Assembly: GCA_037045055.1 (NCBI GenBank)
Contig: JBAOHJ010000002.1
Location: forward strand, 186,001 to 250,000
Length of the DNA: 64,000 nucleotides
Direction: 5' to 3'
Origin: Phosphoribacter sp037045055
Lineage (GTDB): Bacteria; Actinomycetota; Actinomycetes; Actinomycetales; Dermatophilaceae
The position numbers and the translations under genes were made by a program. Positions within the stretch are counted from its first letter, which is position 1. Each line of letters begins with the position of its first letter. The notes under the pieces were generated by a model. It saw nothing but the letters and a program-made list of their open reading frames with translations, had not been told where the DNA came from and searched no databases. Below, in pieces: positions 1 through 8,877 of the stretch.

Positions 1-1601
1 ACGTGGCCGTTGTAGAGCAGCTTGTAGGTGATGTTGACGCCCGCGGCGATGCTCGCGCGGATCCCGAGGATGCCGGAATGGGCGTAGGTGCCGTCGCCGA
101 GGTTCTGGACGATGTGCTGCAGTCCCGTGAACGGCGCCGCCCCCACCCACTGCGCGCCCTCGTTGCCCATCGCGGTGATGCCGAGCACCGAGCCGACGAC
201 GTCCGGGGACATGAAGACCGCGAGCACGTGGCAGCCGGTGCCCGCGCCGACGACGGTGCCCGCCGGCACGTGCCCGGCGGAGGAGGAGTGCGGGCAGCCG
301 GAGCAGAAGTAGGGCGACCGGTTGATCGGCAGGGGGGTCAGCGCGGGGCGCGGGGCAAGCCGGGCCAGACGCTGCGCCAGCCCCGGGATCGGCTCGCCGA
401 GACCGTCCAGCCGGGCGACGAGCAGCCGGGCGATGCCGGCGGTGTCCAGCTCGCCGTGGATCGGCACCAGCAGCCGGCCCGCGTCGTCGAGCTTGCCGAC
501 CACCCGGGGGTGGTCCGCGACGGCGTAGAGCTCGTCCTTGACGAACAGCTCGACGAACGGTCGCTTGTCCTCCAGGACGAGGATCTCCCGCAACCCGGCC
601 GCGAACTCCCGGACGATCTGCCCGTCCACCGGGTAGGGCATCCGCAGCTGCAACAGTCGCACCCCGAGCCGTCGCAGGTCCGCGTCGCTCAAGCCCAGGT
701 CGCGGCAGGCCTGACGCAGGTCGAAGTAGGTCTTGCCCGAGGCGAGGATGCCCAGGCGGTCGGCGGTGCCGCGCAAGGTGATCCGGTTGACGTCGTTGGC
801 GCGGGCGTAGGCCAGGGCGGTGGGCATCCTGGCGTAGACGAGCGAGCGCTCCAGCTGCAGCACCCGGTTGCCGATGAAGTAGGAGTCCGGGCGGTGCTCG
901 TAGGGCTGTCCGTCGAGCTCGCCGGTGACCATGACCGGGGTGACGCGCTCGGGGGAGGCGGACGCCGAGCCGGAGCCGTCGGCGACGTTGGTCGACATCT
1001 TCAGGGCGGTCCACAACCCGGTGCTGCGCGACAGCGCCACGGCATGCCGGCCGAGGTCGAGGACCTCCTGGACGTCGCCCGGATAGAGCATCGGCATCAT
1101 GATCGCCGCGGCGGCGAACTCGCTGGCCCCGGGCGTCGGCGAGGACTTCGCGGTGGGGTCGTCGCCGACCACCGCCACCGCCCCGCCGGTGCGGCAGGTG
1201 CCGGCGAGGTTGGCCTGACGCAGCGCGTCGAGCGCCCGGTCGAACCCGTTGGCCTTGCCGTACCAGATGCCCACCACCCCGGCGTACCTCGGGTCGGGCA
1301 GCTGCTGGGCCAGCTGGCTGCCCATCACCGAGGTGGCGGCGATCTCCTCGTTGACGCCCATCTGGTGCACGATGTGGTGCTCGGCGAGCAGCCCCCGGCG
1401 CCGCTGCAGCTCCAGGTCGTAGCCGCCGACCGGCGAGCCGGGGTAACCCGAGACGAAGGTCGCCGTGTCCAGGCCGGCGGCCAGGTCGGCGCGATGCTGC
1501 ACGACCGGCATCCGGACCAGGGCCTGTACGCCGGTGAGGTAGATCGTGCCCTCGTCGACCGTGAACTTGTCGGTCAGCGACAGCCGTGTGCGAGAGGTCA
1601 T
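1..1601 (-). CDS. indolepyruvate ferredoxin oxidoreductase, fused type (N-terminal part, runs off window)
   Basis: The translated 533 residues begin MTSRTRLSLTDKFTVDEG and continue with TGVQALVRMP, FVSGYPGSPVGGYD and, near the window edge, a CSGCPHSSS motif. This is the start of the roughly 1150-residue fused indolepyruvate ferredoxin oxidoreductase family, a TPP- and Fe-S-dependent enzyme that oxidatively decarboxylates aryl pyruvates from aromatic amino acids to aryl-acetyl-CoA while reducing ferredoxin. The TPP-binding and gamma-type domains lie outside the window. The ATG at 1601 sits behind GGTGGA, and the N-terminus matches the family's usual start. The substrate is assigned from family membership only; related members act on other 2-oxoacids. 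Confidence 0.85.
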   Translation of the reverse strand, partial: MTSRTRLSLTDKFTVDEGTIYLTGVQALVRMPVVQHRADLAAGLDTATFVSGYPGSPVGGYDLELQRRRGLLAEHHIVHQMGVNEEIAATSVMGSQLAQQLPDPRYAGVVGIWYGKANGFDRALDALRQANLAGTCRTGGAVAVVGDDPTAKSSPTPGASEFAAAAIMMPMLYPGDVQEVLDLGRHAVALSRSTGLWTALKMSTNVADGSGSASASPERVTPVMVTGELDGQPYEHRPDSYFIGNRVLQLERSLVYARMPTALAYARANDVNRITLRGTADRLGILASGKTYFDLRQACRDLGLSDADLRRLGVRLLQLRMPYPVDGQIVREFAAGLREILVLEDKRPFVELFVKDELYAVADHPRVVGKLDDAGRLLVPIHGELDTAGIARLLVARLDGLGEPIPGLAQRLARLAPRPALTPLPINRSPYFCSGCPHSSSAGHVPAGTVVGAGTGCHVLAVFMSPDVVGSVLGITAMGNEGAQWVGAAPFTGLQHIVQNLGDGTYAHSGILGIRASIAAGVNITYKLLYNGH

Positions 1602-1737
1602 CGTCCACCGTTCTCGGTCGAGGCGCGCGCGGGCGGGGTATGCCGTGTGCGCCGGCGGGCTCGGATCGCCCGAGACTAGCCGACCGTCGCGGTCCTGGTC
1701 AGGGCTCGACGGGTCGACCCGGGCCTCACCACCGCGC

Positions 1738-3024
1738 TCAGCCGGCGCGGACCGCGGCGAGGAATCGGACCACCCCGTCGACGACCGCCTCGGTGCGCAC
1801 CGAGGGCACCATGTCGTAGACGTGCCGGGCATGCGGCAGCTCGACGTAGACGACCGGCTCCCGCGAGGTCGCCCGCAGCGCGTCGACGAGCTCGCGGGCC
1901 CCGGCGACCGGCACCAGCGAGTCGAACTCGCCGTGGGTGAGCAAGAACGGCGGCGCGTGCGGGACGACCCGGTGCAGCGGCGACCCGGAGCGGTAGTGCG
2001 CCTCGTTGCCGGCCAGCGGCATCCCCACGACGCTCTCCAGCAGCGCCGCCAACCCGGGCCCGGCGGTCCCGGTGAGGTCGTGCCAGCTGTACACGCCGTA
2101 CATGGGGATCGCGGCCTGGATGCGGGTGTCGGCCTGCTCGAAACCCGGCTGGTAGGCCGGCTCGCCGGCGGTGAACGCGGCCATGGCGGTGAGGTGGCCA
2201 CCGGCGGAACCCCCGGTGACCGCGAGGAAGGACGGGTCGCCGCCGTAGTCGGCGACGTTCTCGCGCAGCCAAGCGATGGCCGCCTTGACGTCGACCATCT
2301 GGGCGGGCCAGGGATGCCTCGGGGCGGTGCGGTAGGTCATCGACGCGACCACCCAGCCGAGGTCGGCCAGCCGGGTCAGCAGCGGGTGGGCCTGACCGCG
2401 CTTGTGCGCCATCTGCCACGCCCCGCCGGGCACGTGCAGGATCACCGGCGCACGGCCGTTGCGGGGCAGGGCGGGGTCTCGCCAGATGTCCAGACGGTTG
2501 GCGGCGCCGTGCGGTCCGTAGTCGACGGTGGTCTCCACGAGGCGGCGGTAGTCCCGCAAGGTGCGCGCCACATAGGCCGGCATGCCGGGCCGGTGGGTGC
2601 GGGTGGTCGGTCGCCCGGCGCGCACCTGGGCCGCGCCGAGCCGGGGCGGCACCGGTCGGCCGGCCAACGCGAAGCCCTGCTCCAGGGCCCGGTCCACGAG
2701 CTCGGGAGTATGCCGTGCGCGCATCTCCAGAGCGGCCAGGCCGCCGAGGGTGGCCAGGGTGAGCGCGCTGGCCGAGGCGCCGACCGGGCCTGGGGTGGCA
2801 CCGGCTCGGGCGGCCAGCGCCAGCCGGACGGCCACCGCGGCGGCATACCCGAGGGGCAACTCGGCCCGCCACATCGCCGGCCAGCCCAGCCACGGGGTCC
2901 GCGGGATGCGCCGGTCCACTCCGGTGAGCGCGTCGACGGTGTGCACGGCGCCCAGGGCGCTCGCGCCCAGGTGGGCCCAGGCGCGCAGCCGGCGGTGGGG
3001 TGCGGTGCGGTGGCGGTCGGGCAT
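1738..3024 (-). CDS. alpha/beta hydrolase (HSL/BD-FAE-like esterase)
   Basis: A 428-residue protein with a hydrophobic, probably membrane-associated N-terminal 120 residues followed by an esterase domain. Visible elements are the oxyanion-hole region HVPGGAW (a variant of HGGG), the nucleophile motif GGSAGGH, an acidic residue in HGEFDSLVP and the catalytic His in the C-terminal HARHVYD. It probably hydrolyses short acyl esters; substrate unknown. The ATG at 3024 is preceded by GAGGAGAA, a strong ribosome site. The frame stays open far upstream, across the next gene, but only because of the high GC. It shares its upstream region with the divergent secreted hydrolase gene. Confidence 0.82.
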   Translation of the reverse strand: MPDRHRTAPHRRLRAWAHLGASALGAVHTVDALTGVDRRIPRTPWLGWPAMWRAELPLGYAAAVAVRLALAARAGATPGPVGASASALTLATLGGLAALEMRARHTPELVDRALEQGFALAGRPVPPRLGAAQVRAGRPTTRTHRPGMPAYVARTLRDYRRLVETTVDYGPHGAANRLDIWRDPALPRNGRAPVILHVPGGAWQMAHKRGQAHPLLTRLADLGWVVASMTYRTAPRHPWPAQMVDVKAAIAWLRENVADYGGDPSFLAVTGGSAGGHLTAMAAFTAGEPAYQPGFEQADTRIQAAIPMYGVYSWHDLTGTAGPGLAALLESVVGMPLAGNEAHYRSGSPLHRVVPHAPPFLLTHGEFDSLVPVAGARELVDALRATSREPVVYVELPHARHVYDMVPSVRTEAVVDGVVRFLAAVRAG

Positions 3025-3159
3025 CGCCGTTCTCCTCGGGCAGGGCGGGCGGGACGGCGGCCTGGGGCGCGATCCCCGCCGAGCGTAAGCCTTCGGGGCC
3101 GGGGCGGGGTGTGCGTCGGGTCGCCACGGCGGATGGTGGCGAGGGCGCCGGCGACGAAT

Positions 3160-3267
3160 GACACTTCGGGAATTACCCTGGTGGGCTTTTTCGGCGTGTC
3201 GCACGTGACCTATGTGATCGATGATGTATATGGTGAAAGTGTTGCGATCTCTGTACCGTGGGGAGGC
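3160..3267 (+). promoter_or_regulatory. AT-richer leader/promoter region of the secreted hydrolase gene
   Basis: About 108 bases are clearly AT-richer than the surroundings and lead into the GTG start at 3268. The stretch holds GTGACCTAT followed directly by GTGATCGAT (a 9-base direct repeat) and TATATG, which could serve as a -10 element. Genes for cell-wall hydrolases of this kind are often controlled by response regulators such as MtrA or by c-di-AMP riboswitches; I could not recognise a riboswitch core here. Function is inferred from position and composition. Confidence 0.35.
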
Positions 3268-4533
3268 GTGACGCGTGGTCGAGCCTCTCGCCTCATCGGC
3301 GCCGCCGTCGCCAGCGCCCTGCTGGCCCTCGGGTGCGCGCCCGTCGCGTCGTCCGCCGGGCCGACACCCGGACCACCCGGCATCCCGAGTCAGGCCCAGG
3401 TCGAGGCGGCCCGGGCGGCCGAGACCGCCGCCGCCGCGCAGGTCGCCCAGCTCGAGGCGCAGTACCTCGCGGCCACCGCTCGACTGAACCAGGTCCAGAC
3501 GGCGGTGAGCGCCAAGGCCGGCGCGTATGCCGCGGCCCAGCTCACCCTCGACGAGCGCACCCAGGACGCCCAGGTCGCGCAGGTCACCGCCGACCGGGCC
3601 GAGCAGGCCGCGGCCGAGTCGGCGGCGACCCTGAGCCGGATGGCGGCGGCGGCGTACGAGCAGGGCAGCCCTACCGCGCAGCTGACCCTGAGCCTGGTGG
3701 TGTCCGGGCCGCAGCACGCCGTCGACCTCGCCGACTACCTCGAAGGCCAGGGCAGCGCCCAGAGCGCGGCGCTGCGCGAGGCAGCCATGGCCCGCGGGGT
3801 CGCCGCCGCCGACCGGCAGATCGCGGCGGACAAGCGCGAGGCCCAACGCCAGGCCACCGCCGTGGCCGCCGACGCGCTGGCCCAGCTGCAGGAGCAGCTG
3901 CGCACCGCCCAAGGCCAGGCCGGCGCGATCGGTGCGGACCAGGCGGCGACGGCCCAGCAGCTGGCCGGGCTGCGCCAGAGCACCGCCCAACTGCAGCAGG
4001 AGCGCCTGGACGGCCTGGCCGCCGAAGCCGCCCGTCGTCGCGAGGCCGAGCAGGCCGCGGCACGCGCCGCCGCGCAGGCCCAGGCCGCTGGCCAGCGCCA
4101 AGCCCAGCAGCAGGCGGCCGGGGCCGCCCCACCGGCCGCCGCGGCCGGGGCCCCCGCGGTCGGGGCCGCCGGGGCCGTCGCCGGCACCCCGGCGCCCGCC
4201 CCGGCAGCCGTCGTCACACCCGCCCAGCGCACCCCCCGGGCCATCGCCCAGCAGCTGATGCCGGGCTTCGGCTTCGGGACCGACCAGTGGTCGTGTCTGG
4301 ACCAGCTGTGGGTCGGCGAGAGCGGGTGGAACTGGGCGGCGACCAACCCCTACTCGGGGGCGTACGGGATCCCGCAGGCGCTGCCGGCCACCAAGATGGC
4401 CTCGGCCGGCCCGGACTGGCTGACCAACCCGGCCACCCAGATCGGCTGGGGGCTGAGCTATATCAAGGGTCGCTACGGCTCGCCGTGCTCGGCCTGGGCG
4501 GCCTGGCAGGCCCGCTCGCCGCACTGGTACTGA
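3268..4533 (+). CDS. secreted coiled-coil protein with lytic transglycosylase-like C-terminal domain
   Basis: 421 residues. An N-terminal signal peptide (about residues 1-30, basic start then hydrophobic LIGAAVASALLALG) is followed by a long Ala/Gln/Glu-rich coiled coil (about 40-275), an Ala/Pro linker, and a C-terminal domain of about 95 residues. That domain holds VGESGWNW, YGIPQALP and a final RYGSPCSAW...HWY, typical of actinobacterial lysozyme/transglycosylase-like peptidoglycan hydrolases; Glu in GES is the likely catalytic acid. The architecture resembles RipA/NlpC-type coiled-coil hydrolases but with a transglycosylase-like instead of an NlpC/P60 domain. It probably remodels the wall outside the cell. 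The GTG start lies only one base after GGGGAGG, an unusually short spacing. Confidence 0.78.
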   Translation: MTRGRASRLIGAAVASALLALGCAPVASSAGPTPGPPGIPSQAQVEAARAAETAAAAQVAQLEAQYLAATARLNQVQTAVSAKAGAYAAAQLTLDERTQDAQVAQVTADRAEQAAAESAATLSRMAAAAYEQGSPTAQLTLSLVVSGPQHAVDLADYLEGQGSAQSAALREAAMARGVAAADRQIAADKREAQRQATAVAADALAQLQEQLRTAQGQAGAIGADQAATAQQLAGLRQSTAQLQQERLDGLAAEAARRREAEQAAARAAAQAQAAGQRQAQQQAAGAAPPAAAAGAPAVGAAGAVAGTPAPAPAAVVTPAQRTPRAIAQQLMPGFGFGTDQWSCLDQLWVGESGWNWAATNPYSGAYGIPQALPATKMASAGPDWLTNPATQIGWGLSYIKGRYGSPCSAWAAWQARSPHWY

Positions 4534-4538
4534 CCACG

Positions 4539-4555
4539 CCGCCGCACGACGGCGG
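4539..4555 (+). terminator. short GC hairpin after the secreted hydrolase gene
   Basis: CCGCCG and CGGCGG flank a five-base loop starting six bases after the stop codon. There is no T-run, as is usual for candidate terminators in very high-GC actinobacteria; the arms are short. Confidence 0.3.
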
Positions 4556-4679
4556 GCGGGCGAGCTGGCCGGGCGCCCGAGGTGACCGGCGTGGGCCGGG
4601 CCGGATCGCCCCACGTGACGGGGGTGGGTCGGGCGGGCTCGGACTTGACCACGGTGGGCGCCGCCGGGAGGGTGAGCTC

Positions 4680-5483
4680 GTGAGCCTGGGATCCGAGCCT
4701 CCGGCCGAGGCGTTCTACCTGCCGCTGGGCGGGGACGAGTTCGAGGCGACGCAGGCCACCTCCAGCCCGTGGGACACCGCCCTGCAGCACGGCGGCCCCC
4801 CGGCGGCCTTGCTGGCCCGGGCGATCGAGCGTTGCGATCCGCAGCCGTCCATGCCGATCGCGCGCATCACCGTCGACATGCTCGGCGGCATACCCCGCGG
4901 GCGGGTGCGCACCGAGGCCCGGATCGTCAGGCCGGGCCGGCGGATCGAGCTCATTGACGCCCGGATGTTCGTCGACGGTGCCCTGGCGGTGCGGGCCAGC
5001 GCCTGGCGGATCCGCCAGGCGCGGGGGTCGACGCAGCAGTTCGCCCGGACCGAGCCGGTGCCGCCGATCCCGCCCGAGGTGCCGCTGCGCTTCTTCGAGG
5101 GCGTGCCCGACGACTGGGGCTACGGTCGGGCGGTCGACTGGCGGTTCGTCGCCGGTGCCCTCGGCGGGTCGGCCGAGGCGCTGGTGTGGACCCGGGTGCG
5201 GATCCCCCTGGTCGCCGGCGAGCCGAGCACCCCGCAGCAGCGGCTGCTGGTGGTGGCCGACGCCACGAACGGGCTCACCGCCCAGCTGCCGATCGCCGAC
5301 TGGTGGTTCATCCCGCCGACGCTCACCGTGACCGTCCAACGGGCCCCGGGGTCGGAGTGGATGCTGATCGACGCGGCCAGCACGATCGGCCCGCACGGCA
5401 CGGGCATGGCCCGCAGCCGGATGTCCGACGAGCACGGCCTGCTCGCGGTGGTCACCCAGCCGCTCATGGTGGCCCCGCGATAG
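4680..5483 (+). CDS. acyl-CoA thioesterase-like double HotDog protein
   Basis: 267 residues. The N-terminal half has TSSPWDTALQHGGPPAALLARAIE, the hallmark of the thioesterase-like HotDog family, and the C-terminal half ends with a second HotDog-like strand set (LIDAASTIGPHGTGMARSRMSDEHGLLAVVTQPLMV). Such proteins hydrolyse or bind acyl-CoA in the cytoplasm. The GTG start is preceded by GGGAGGG with good spacing. No partner genes for fatty-acid metabolism are adjacent, so the physiological substrate is open. Confidence 0.75.
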   Translation: MSLGSEPPAEAFYLPLGGDEFEATQATSSPWDTALQHGGPPAALLARAIERCDPQPSMPIARITVDMLGGIPRGRVRTEARIVRPGRRIELIDARMFVDGALAVRASAWRIRQARGSTQQFARTEPVPPIPPEVPLRFFEGVPDDWGYGRAVDWRFVAGALGGSAEALVWTRVRIPLVAGEPSTPQQRLLVVADATNGLTAQLPIADWWFIPPTLTVTVQRAPGSEWMLIDAASTIGPHGTGMARSRMSDEHGLLAVVTQPLMVAPR

Positions 5484-5556
5484 GGCGGCCGGCGCGGGCA
5501 GGTCAGACCGCCCACCAGGCGAGACCCGAGGTCGCCGGGAGCGCCCCGGTCATAGA

Positions 5557-5568
5557 TTGAGACGTCAA
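5557..5568. promoter_or_regulatory. TTGA-N4-TCAA palindrome upstream of the FMN reductase
   Basis: TTGAGACGTCAA, followed by CTAAAT, lies in a short AT-rich patch about 80 bases before the reductase ATG. TTGA/TCAA half-sites are typical of MarR and HxlR-type operators, and redox genes of this kind are commonly under HxlR or MarR control. No regulator gene is adjacent; the assignment is inference from sequence shape and position. Confidence 0.4.
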
Positions 5569-5645
5569 CTAAATCGTCGCCAGTCCGGGCCGGCAGATCG
5601 GGTCGGCAGGTCGGGCCTGGGCCCGGGAAAGCACGAGGCACGCAC

Positions 5646-6194
5646 ATGAAGATCGGGATCGTCGTCGGCTCGATCCGCGAGGGGCGCCTGGGCCGCTCGG
5701 TCGGGGAGTGGGTCCTGCAGCAGGCCACCCAGCGCGACGACGCGGCATACGAGCTCGTCGACCTCAAGGACTTCGACGTCCCCCTGCTGCGCGCCCGGAC
5801 CCTGCCGGGGATGGCGGACAAACAGTACGACAGCCCGCAGGTGACCCGGTGGAGTCAGGCCATCGACGCCTGCGACGGCTTCGTGTTCGTCACCGCGGAG
5901 TACAACCACGGGGTGCCCGGCGCGTTCAAGAACGCCTTCGACGTCCTGGGCAACGAATGGGCCGGCAAGCCGGTCGGCTTCGTCAGCTACGGTGCCGAGA
6001 ACGGCGTGCGGGCGGTCGAGCACTGGCGCCAGATCGTCGTCAACTTCCACATGGTCGGGGTCCGGGCGCAGGTGTCCATGTCGCTGTTCACCGAGGTCGC
6101 CGACGGGCGGATCGCCCCGAGCGCCCTGCGCGGACCGGCCCTGGCCACCCTGCTGGACCAGCTCGTCGCGGCCACCGCACGAACGGCCACCTGA
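5646..6194 (+). CDS. NADPH-dependent FMN reductase family protein
   Basis: 182 residues, flavodoxin-like fold. The FMN phosphate-binding loop GSIREGR is at residues 8-14, and the second signature FVTAEYNHGVPGAFKNAFD is present in mid-protein, both diagnostic of NAD(P)H-dependent FMN or azo/quinone reductases. It is expected to be a soluble dimer that reduces quinones, azo compounds or free FMN. The gene stands alone behind a palindromic operator candidate, suggesting induction by an electrophile or oxidant. Confidence 0.88.
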   Translation: MKIGIVVGSIREGRLGRSVGEWVLQQATQRDDAAYELVDLKDFDVPLLRARTLPGMADKQYDSPQVTRWSQAIDACDGFVFVTAEYNHGVPGAFKNAFDVLGNEWAGKPVGFVSYGAENGVRAVEHWRQIVVNFHMVGVRAQVSMSLFTEVADGRIAPSALRGPALATLLDQLVAATARTAT

Positions 6195-6265
6195 GCGCAC
6201 GCCCGACGTCGGCACCGCCCCGGCGCCCCCTCGCGCGGCCGCCCGTCTCGGTGTTGGCTACGGGT

Positions 6266-7162
6266 ATGCCGCAGAAGATGAACCTCCGCGAGTACATCGA
6301 CAACCTCCGCGCCGAGGGGTACACGGTCCGCGACGACCACGGCGACGACCCGCAGCTCATCGCCCCGGGCGGGCGCGCCGTGCAGACCTGGCGGGAGGAC
6401 TACCCCTACGACGAGCTCATGTCCCGCAACGACTACGAGGTGGAGAAGTACCTCCTGCAGATCGAGCTGTTGAAGTTCCAGTACTGGACGATCGACAGCG
6501 GGGCCAAGCACGTCATCGTCTTCGAGGGCCGCGACGCGGCCGGCAAGGGCGGCACGATCAAACGCTTCGTCGAGCACCTCAACCCGCGGGCCGCCAAAGT
6601 GGTGGCGCTGACCAAGCCGACCTCCACCGAGGCCGGCCAGTGGTACTTCCAACGCTACGTCCAGCACCTGCCGACCGCCGGCGAGATCGTGCTGTTCGAC
6701 CGGTCCTGGTACAACCGGGCCGGGGTCGAGCGGGTCATGGGGTTCTGCACCCCGCAGGAGTACGAGGTGTTCATACGCCAGGCCCCGATGTTCGAGCGGA
6801 TGCTCGTCGAGTCGGGCACGACGGTGACCAAGCTGTGGTTCTCGGTGACCCAGGACGAGCAGCGCACCCGGTTCGCCATCCGCCAGATCGACCCGGTCCG
6901 GCGGTGGAAGCTCTCGCCCATGGATCTGGAGAGCCTGGACCGGTGGGAGGCGTACACGGCGGCGAAGGAGGCGATGTTCGAGCACACCGACAAGCGCTAC
7001 GCCCCGTGGATCACGGTGAAGAGCAACGACAAGAAGCGCGCCCGGGTCAACGCGCTGCGCGCCTTCCTGCACCAGTTCGACTACGCGGGCAAGGACCGGG
7101 AGATCGTCTTCGCGCCCGACTCCCTGGTCGTCGCCCGCGCCAAGCACACCATCGGCGACTGA
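6266..7162 (+). CDS. ppk2: polyphosphate kinase 2 (PPK2) family protein
   Basis: 298 residues. Walker A GRDAAGKGG (88-96), the lid/Walker B motif DRSWYNR (145-151) and the region LESLDRWEAYTAAKEAMF identify a single-domain (class I type) PPK2, which uses polyphosphate to phosphorylate nucleoside diphosphates, or runs the reverse reaction. The ATG at 6266 overlaps a copy of the GTATGCC heptamer and has no clear Shine-Dalgarno sequence; a second ATG lies at 6278. The message may be leaderless. It is transcribed towards the AmmeMemoRadiSam operon, with only 25 bases between the stop codons. Confidence 0.9.
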   Translation: MPQKMNLREYIDNLRAEGYTVRDDHGDDPQLIAPGGRAVQTWREDYPYDELMSRNDYEVEKYLLQIELLKFQYWTIDSGAKHVIVFEGRDAAGKGGTIKRFVEHLNPRAAKVVALTKPTSTEAGQWYFQRYVQHLPTAGEIVLFDRSWYNRAGVERVMGFCTPQEYEVFIRQAPMFERMLVESGTTVTKLWFSVTQDEQRTRFAIRQIDPVRRWKLSPMDLESLDRWEAYTAAKEAMFEHTDKRYAPWITVKSNDKKRARVNALRAFLHQFDYAGKDREIVFAPDSLVVARAKHTIGD

Positions 7163-7187
7163 CCGCGGCGCGGCACCGACGCTGCAG

Positions 7188-8300
7188 TCACCGACCGATC
7201 GACACCGGGATGCGGTGCGGGCCGAAGTCGTCCGGCGCGGCGCCATACCGGCCTGCCAGGGCCACCCCGCACGACGGGCACCCGCCGGTCGCGGTGAGCC
7301 GGTAGGCCAGCAGGCGGTAGCGGTCGCGCTCGACGAGCGCAAGGCCGCAGCTGGCGCACCGGGTGACCTCGCCCGCGGGGTGCCCGACGTTGCCGGTGTA
7401 GACGAACCGCAGGCCTTCGTCCAGGGCGATCCGCCGGGCTCGAACGAGCGTGGCCAGCGGGGTCGGCGGGGTGTCGCGCATCCGGTGGTCGGGGTGGAAC
7501 GCCGTCACGTGGTGCGGCACGTCCGCCCCGAGCTCGGCGGCCACCCAACGGAACAGCGCCCGCAGCGCTGCGTCGGAGTCGTTGTGTCCCGGGATGAGCA
7601 GGGTGGTCAACTCCAGCCAGACGTCGGTCTCGTGGCGCAGGTACGCGAGGGTGTCGAGCACCGGGCGCAGCCGCGCCCCGGTGAGCCCGACGTAGAGCTC
7701 GTCGGTGAACCCCTTGAGGTCGACGTTGGCCGCGTCGATGACCGAGAAGAGGTCGCCGCGGGCGGCGGCGTTGACGTAGCCGGCCGTCACCGCCACGGTG
7801 CGCAGTCCGCGCGCTCGAGCGGCCAGGGCGACGTCGACGGCATACTCGGTGAACACCACCGGATCGTTGTAGGTGAATGCGACACTGCGGCAACGCCATT
7901 CGGCAGCCACCCGGGCGATGTCGGCGGGCGAGGCCTGGTCGGTGAGCCGGTCCGTCTCGCGCGACGTCGAGATGTCCCAGTTCTGGCAGAACCGGCAGCC
8001 CAGGTTGCAGCCGGCGGTGCCGAAGGACAGCACCGAGCTGCCCGGGTAGAAGTGCGCCAAGGGCTTCTTCTCGATGGGGTCGACGCAGAAGCCGCTGGAG
8101 CGCCCGTACGTCGCGAGCACGAGCTGCTCGCCCTGGCGCATCCGCACGAAGCAGAACCCCCGCTGCCCGTCGCGCAGGTGGCACTCGCGGGGGCACAGGT
8201 CGCACTGCAGCCGCCCGTCGGGCAGGCGGTGCCAGTACCGGGCCGGGTATGCCGCGCCGGTCCCGGCCCGGCCGGACGCGCCCGGCGCCGCGCCGCCCAC
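7188..8300 (-). CDS. amrS: AmmeMemoRadiSam system radical SAM enzyme
   Basis: 370 residues. The radical-SAM cluster motif CNLGCRFC (Cys98, Cys102, Cys105) is preceded by an N-terminal CxxCxxxC (Cys33, 36, 40) and followed near the C-terminus by a CASC...CPSC zinc-ribbon-like pair. This matches the radical SAM member of the conserved AMMECR1-Memo-radical SAM trio, related to pyruvate formate-lyase activating enzymes. It is the last gene of a three-gene minus-strand operon, its GTG start lying one base beyond the stop of the preceding AMMECR1 gene. The reaction catalysed by the trio is not established. Confidence 0.92.
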   Translation of the reverse strand: MGGAAPGASGRAGTGAAYPARYWHRLPDGRLQCDLCPRECHLRDGQRGFCFVRMRQGEQLVLATYGRSSGFCVDPIEKKPLAHFYPGSSVLSFGTAGCNLGCRFCQNWDISTSRETDRLTDQASPADIARVAAEWRCRSVAFTYNDPVVFTEYAVDVALAARARGLRTVAVTAGYVNAAARGDLFSVIDAANVDLKGFTDELYVGLTGARLRPVLDTLAYLRHETDVWLELTTLLIPGHNDSDAALRALFRWVAAELGADVPHHVTAFHPDHRMRDTPPTPLATLVRARRIALDEGLRFVYTGNVGHPAGEVTRCASCGLALVERDRYRLLAYRLTATGGCPSCGVALAGRYGAAPDDFGPHRIPVSIGR

Positions 8301-8301
8301 G

Positions 8302-8877
8302 TCAGCGCTCCTCGCGGAGCTCGGTCACGGCATAGCGGCTGACCCGCACCGCCGTGCTCCAGAAATCGCGCGGGAGCCCGGCCTTGACTCGCAGGTGCGC
8401 GAGGAACTCCTGCGGGTCGGCCAGCGTCGACCAGACCTGCGGCAGTAGCGTCGCCCGACGCCGGCCGCACTCGAGGACCACTCCGTCTAGACCCGGGCGC
8501 AGCGCGGCGAGGGCTTGCGCCTCGGTGCCGGCGGCGATCGGCTCGGTCGGCGAGAGGACCGACACCTCGATGACGGTGTCGGCGAGCTCCGGGCGGGTCA
8601 GCGGCGGGAAGCGTCGGTCCCGGGTTGCCGCCGCGCGCGCGTTCTCGCGCAGCGGGCGGGTCGGCCAGATCGTGCCGATGCACCCGTGCAGCCGGCCCGC
8701 GGTGTGCAGCGTGACGAAGCACGCGCCGGGCTCGGCCAGCCACCGCGGCGAGTCGTCGGCGGGCCGGTCGATGCCCAGCTCGGCGGCGACGGCGGCGCGG
8801 GCCAGGGGCAGCAGAACGGCGGCTGCGTCGTCGGGCAGCCCGGGCGGGTCGGGGTCAGCAGAAGGCCACGGCGGCAT
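8302..8877 (-). CDS. amrA: AmmeMemoRadiSam system protein A (AMMECR1 domain)
   Basis: 191 residues covering one AMMECR1 domain. The core motif region FVTLHTAGRLHGCIGTIWPTRPL is the conserved LRGCIG-type segment of this family (here LHGCIG), followed by LADTVIEVSVLSP. The gene starts 23 bases inside the upstream Memo-like gene, so translation is probably coupled. The start codon overlaps a GGCATAC heptamer copy. Its role is unknown in bacteria; co-occurrence with the radical SAM enzyme and the Memo protein implies a shared modification pathway. Confidence 0.92.
   Translation of the reverse strand: MPPWPSADPDPPGLPDDAAAVLLPLARAAVAAELGIDRPADDSPRWLAEPGACFVTLHTAGRLHGCIGTIWPTRPLRENARAAATRDRRFPPLTRPELADTVIEVSVLSPTEPIAAGTEAQALAALRPGLDGVVLECGRRRATLLPQVWSTLADPQEFLAHLRVKAGLPRDFWSTAVRVSRYAVTELREER

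Noticed and set aside
3160..3267. c-di-AMP (ydaO) riboswitch before the wall hydrolase
   Set aside because: The conserved core sequence is not visible although the setting would suit one.
1546..4533. 995-codon frame ending with the secreted hydrolase
   Set aside because: Residues before 3268 are antisense to the esterase and Arg/Gly-rich; the signal peptide begins at 3268.
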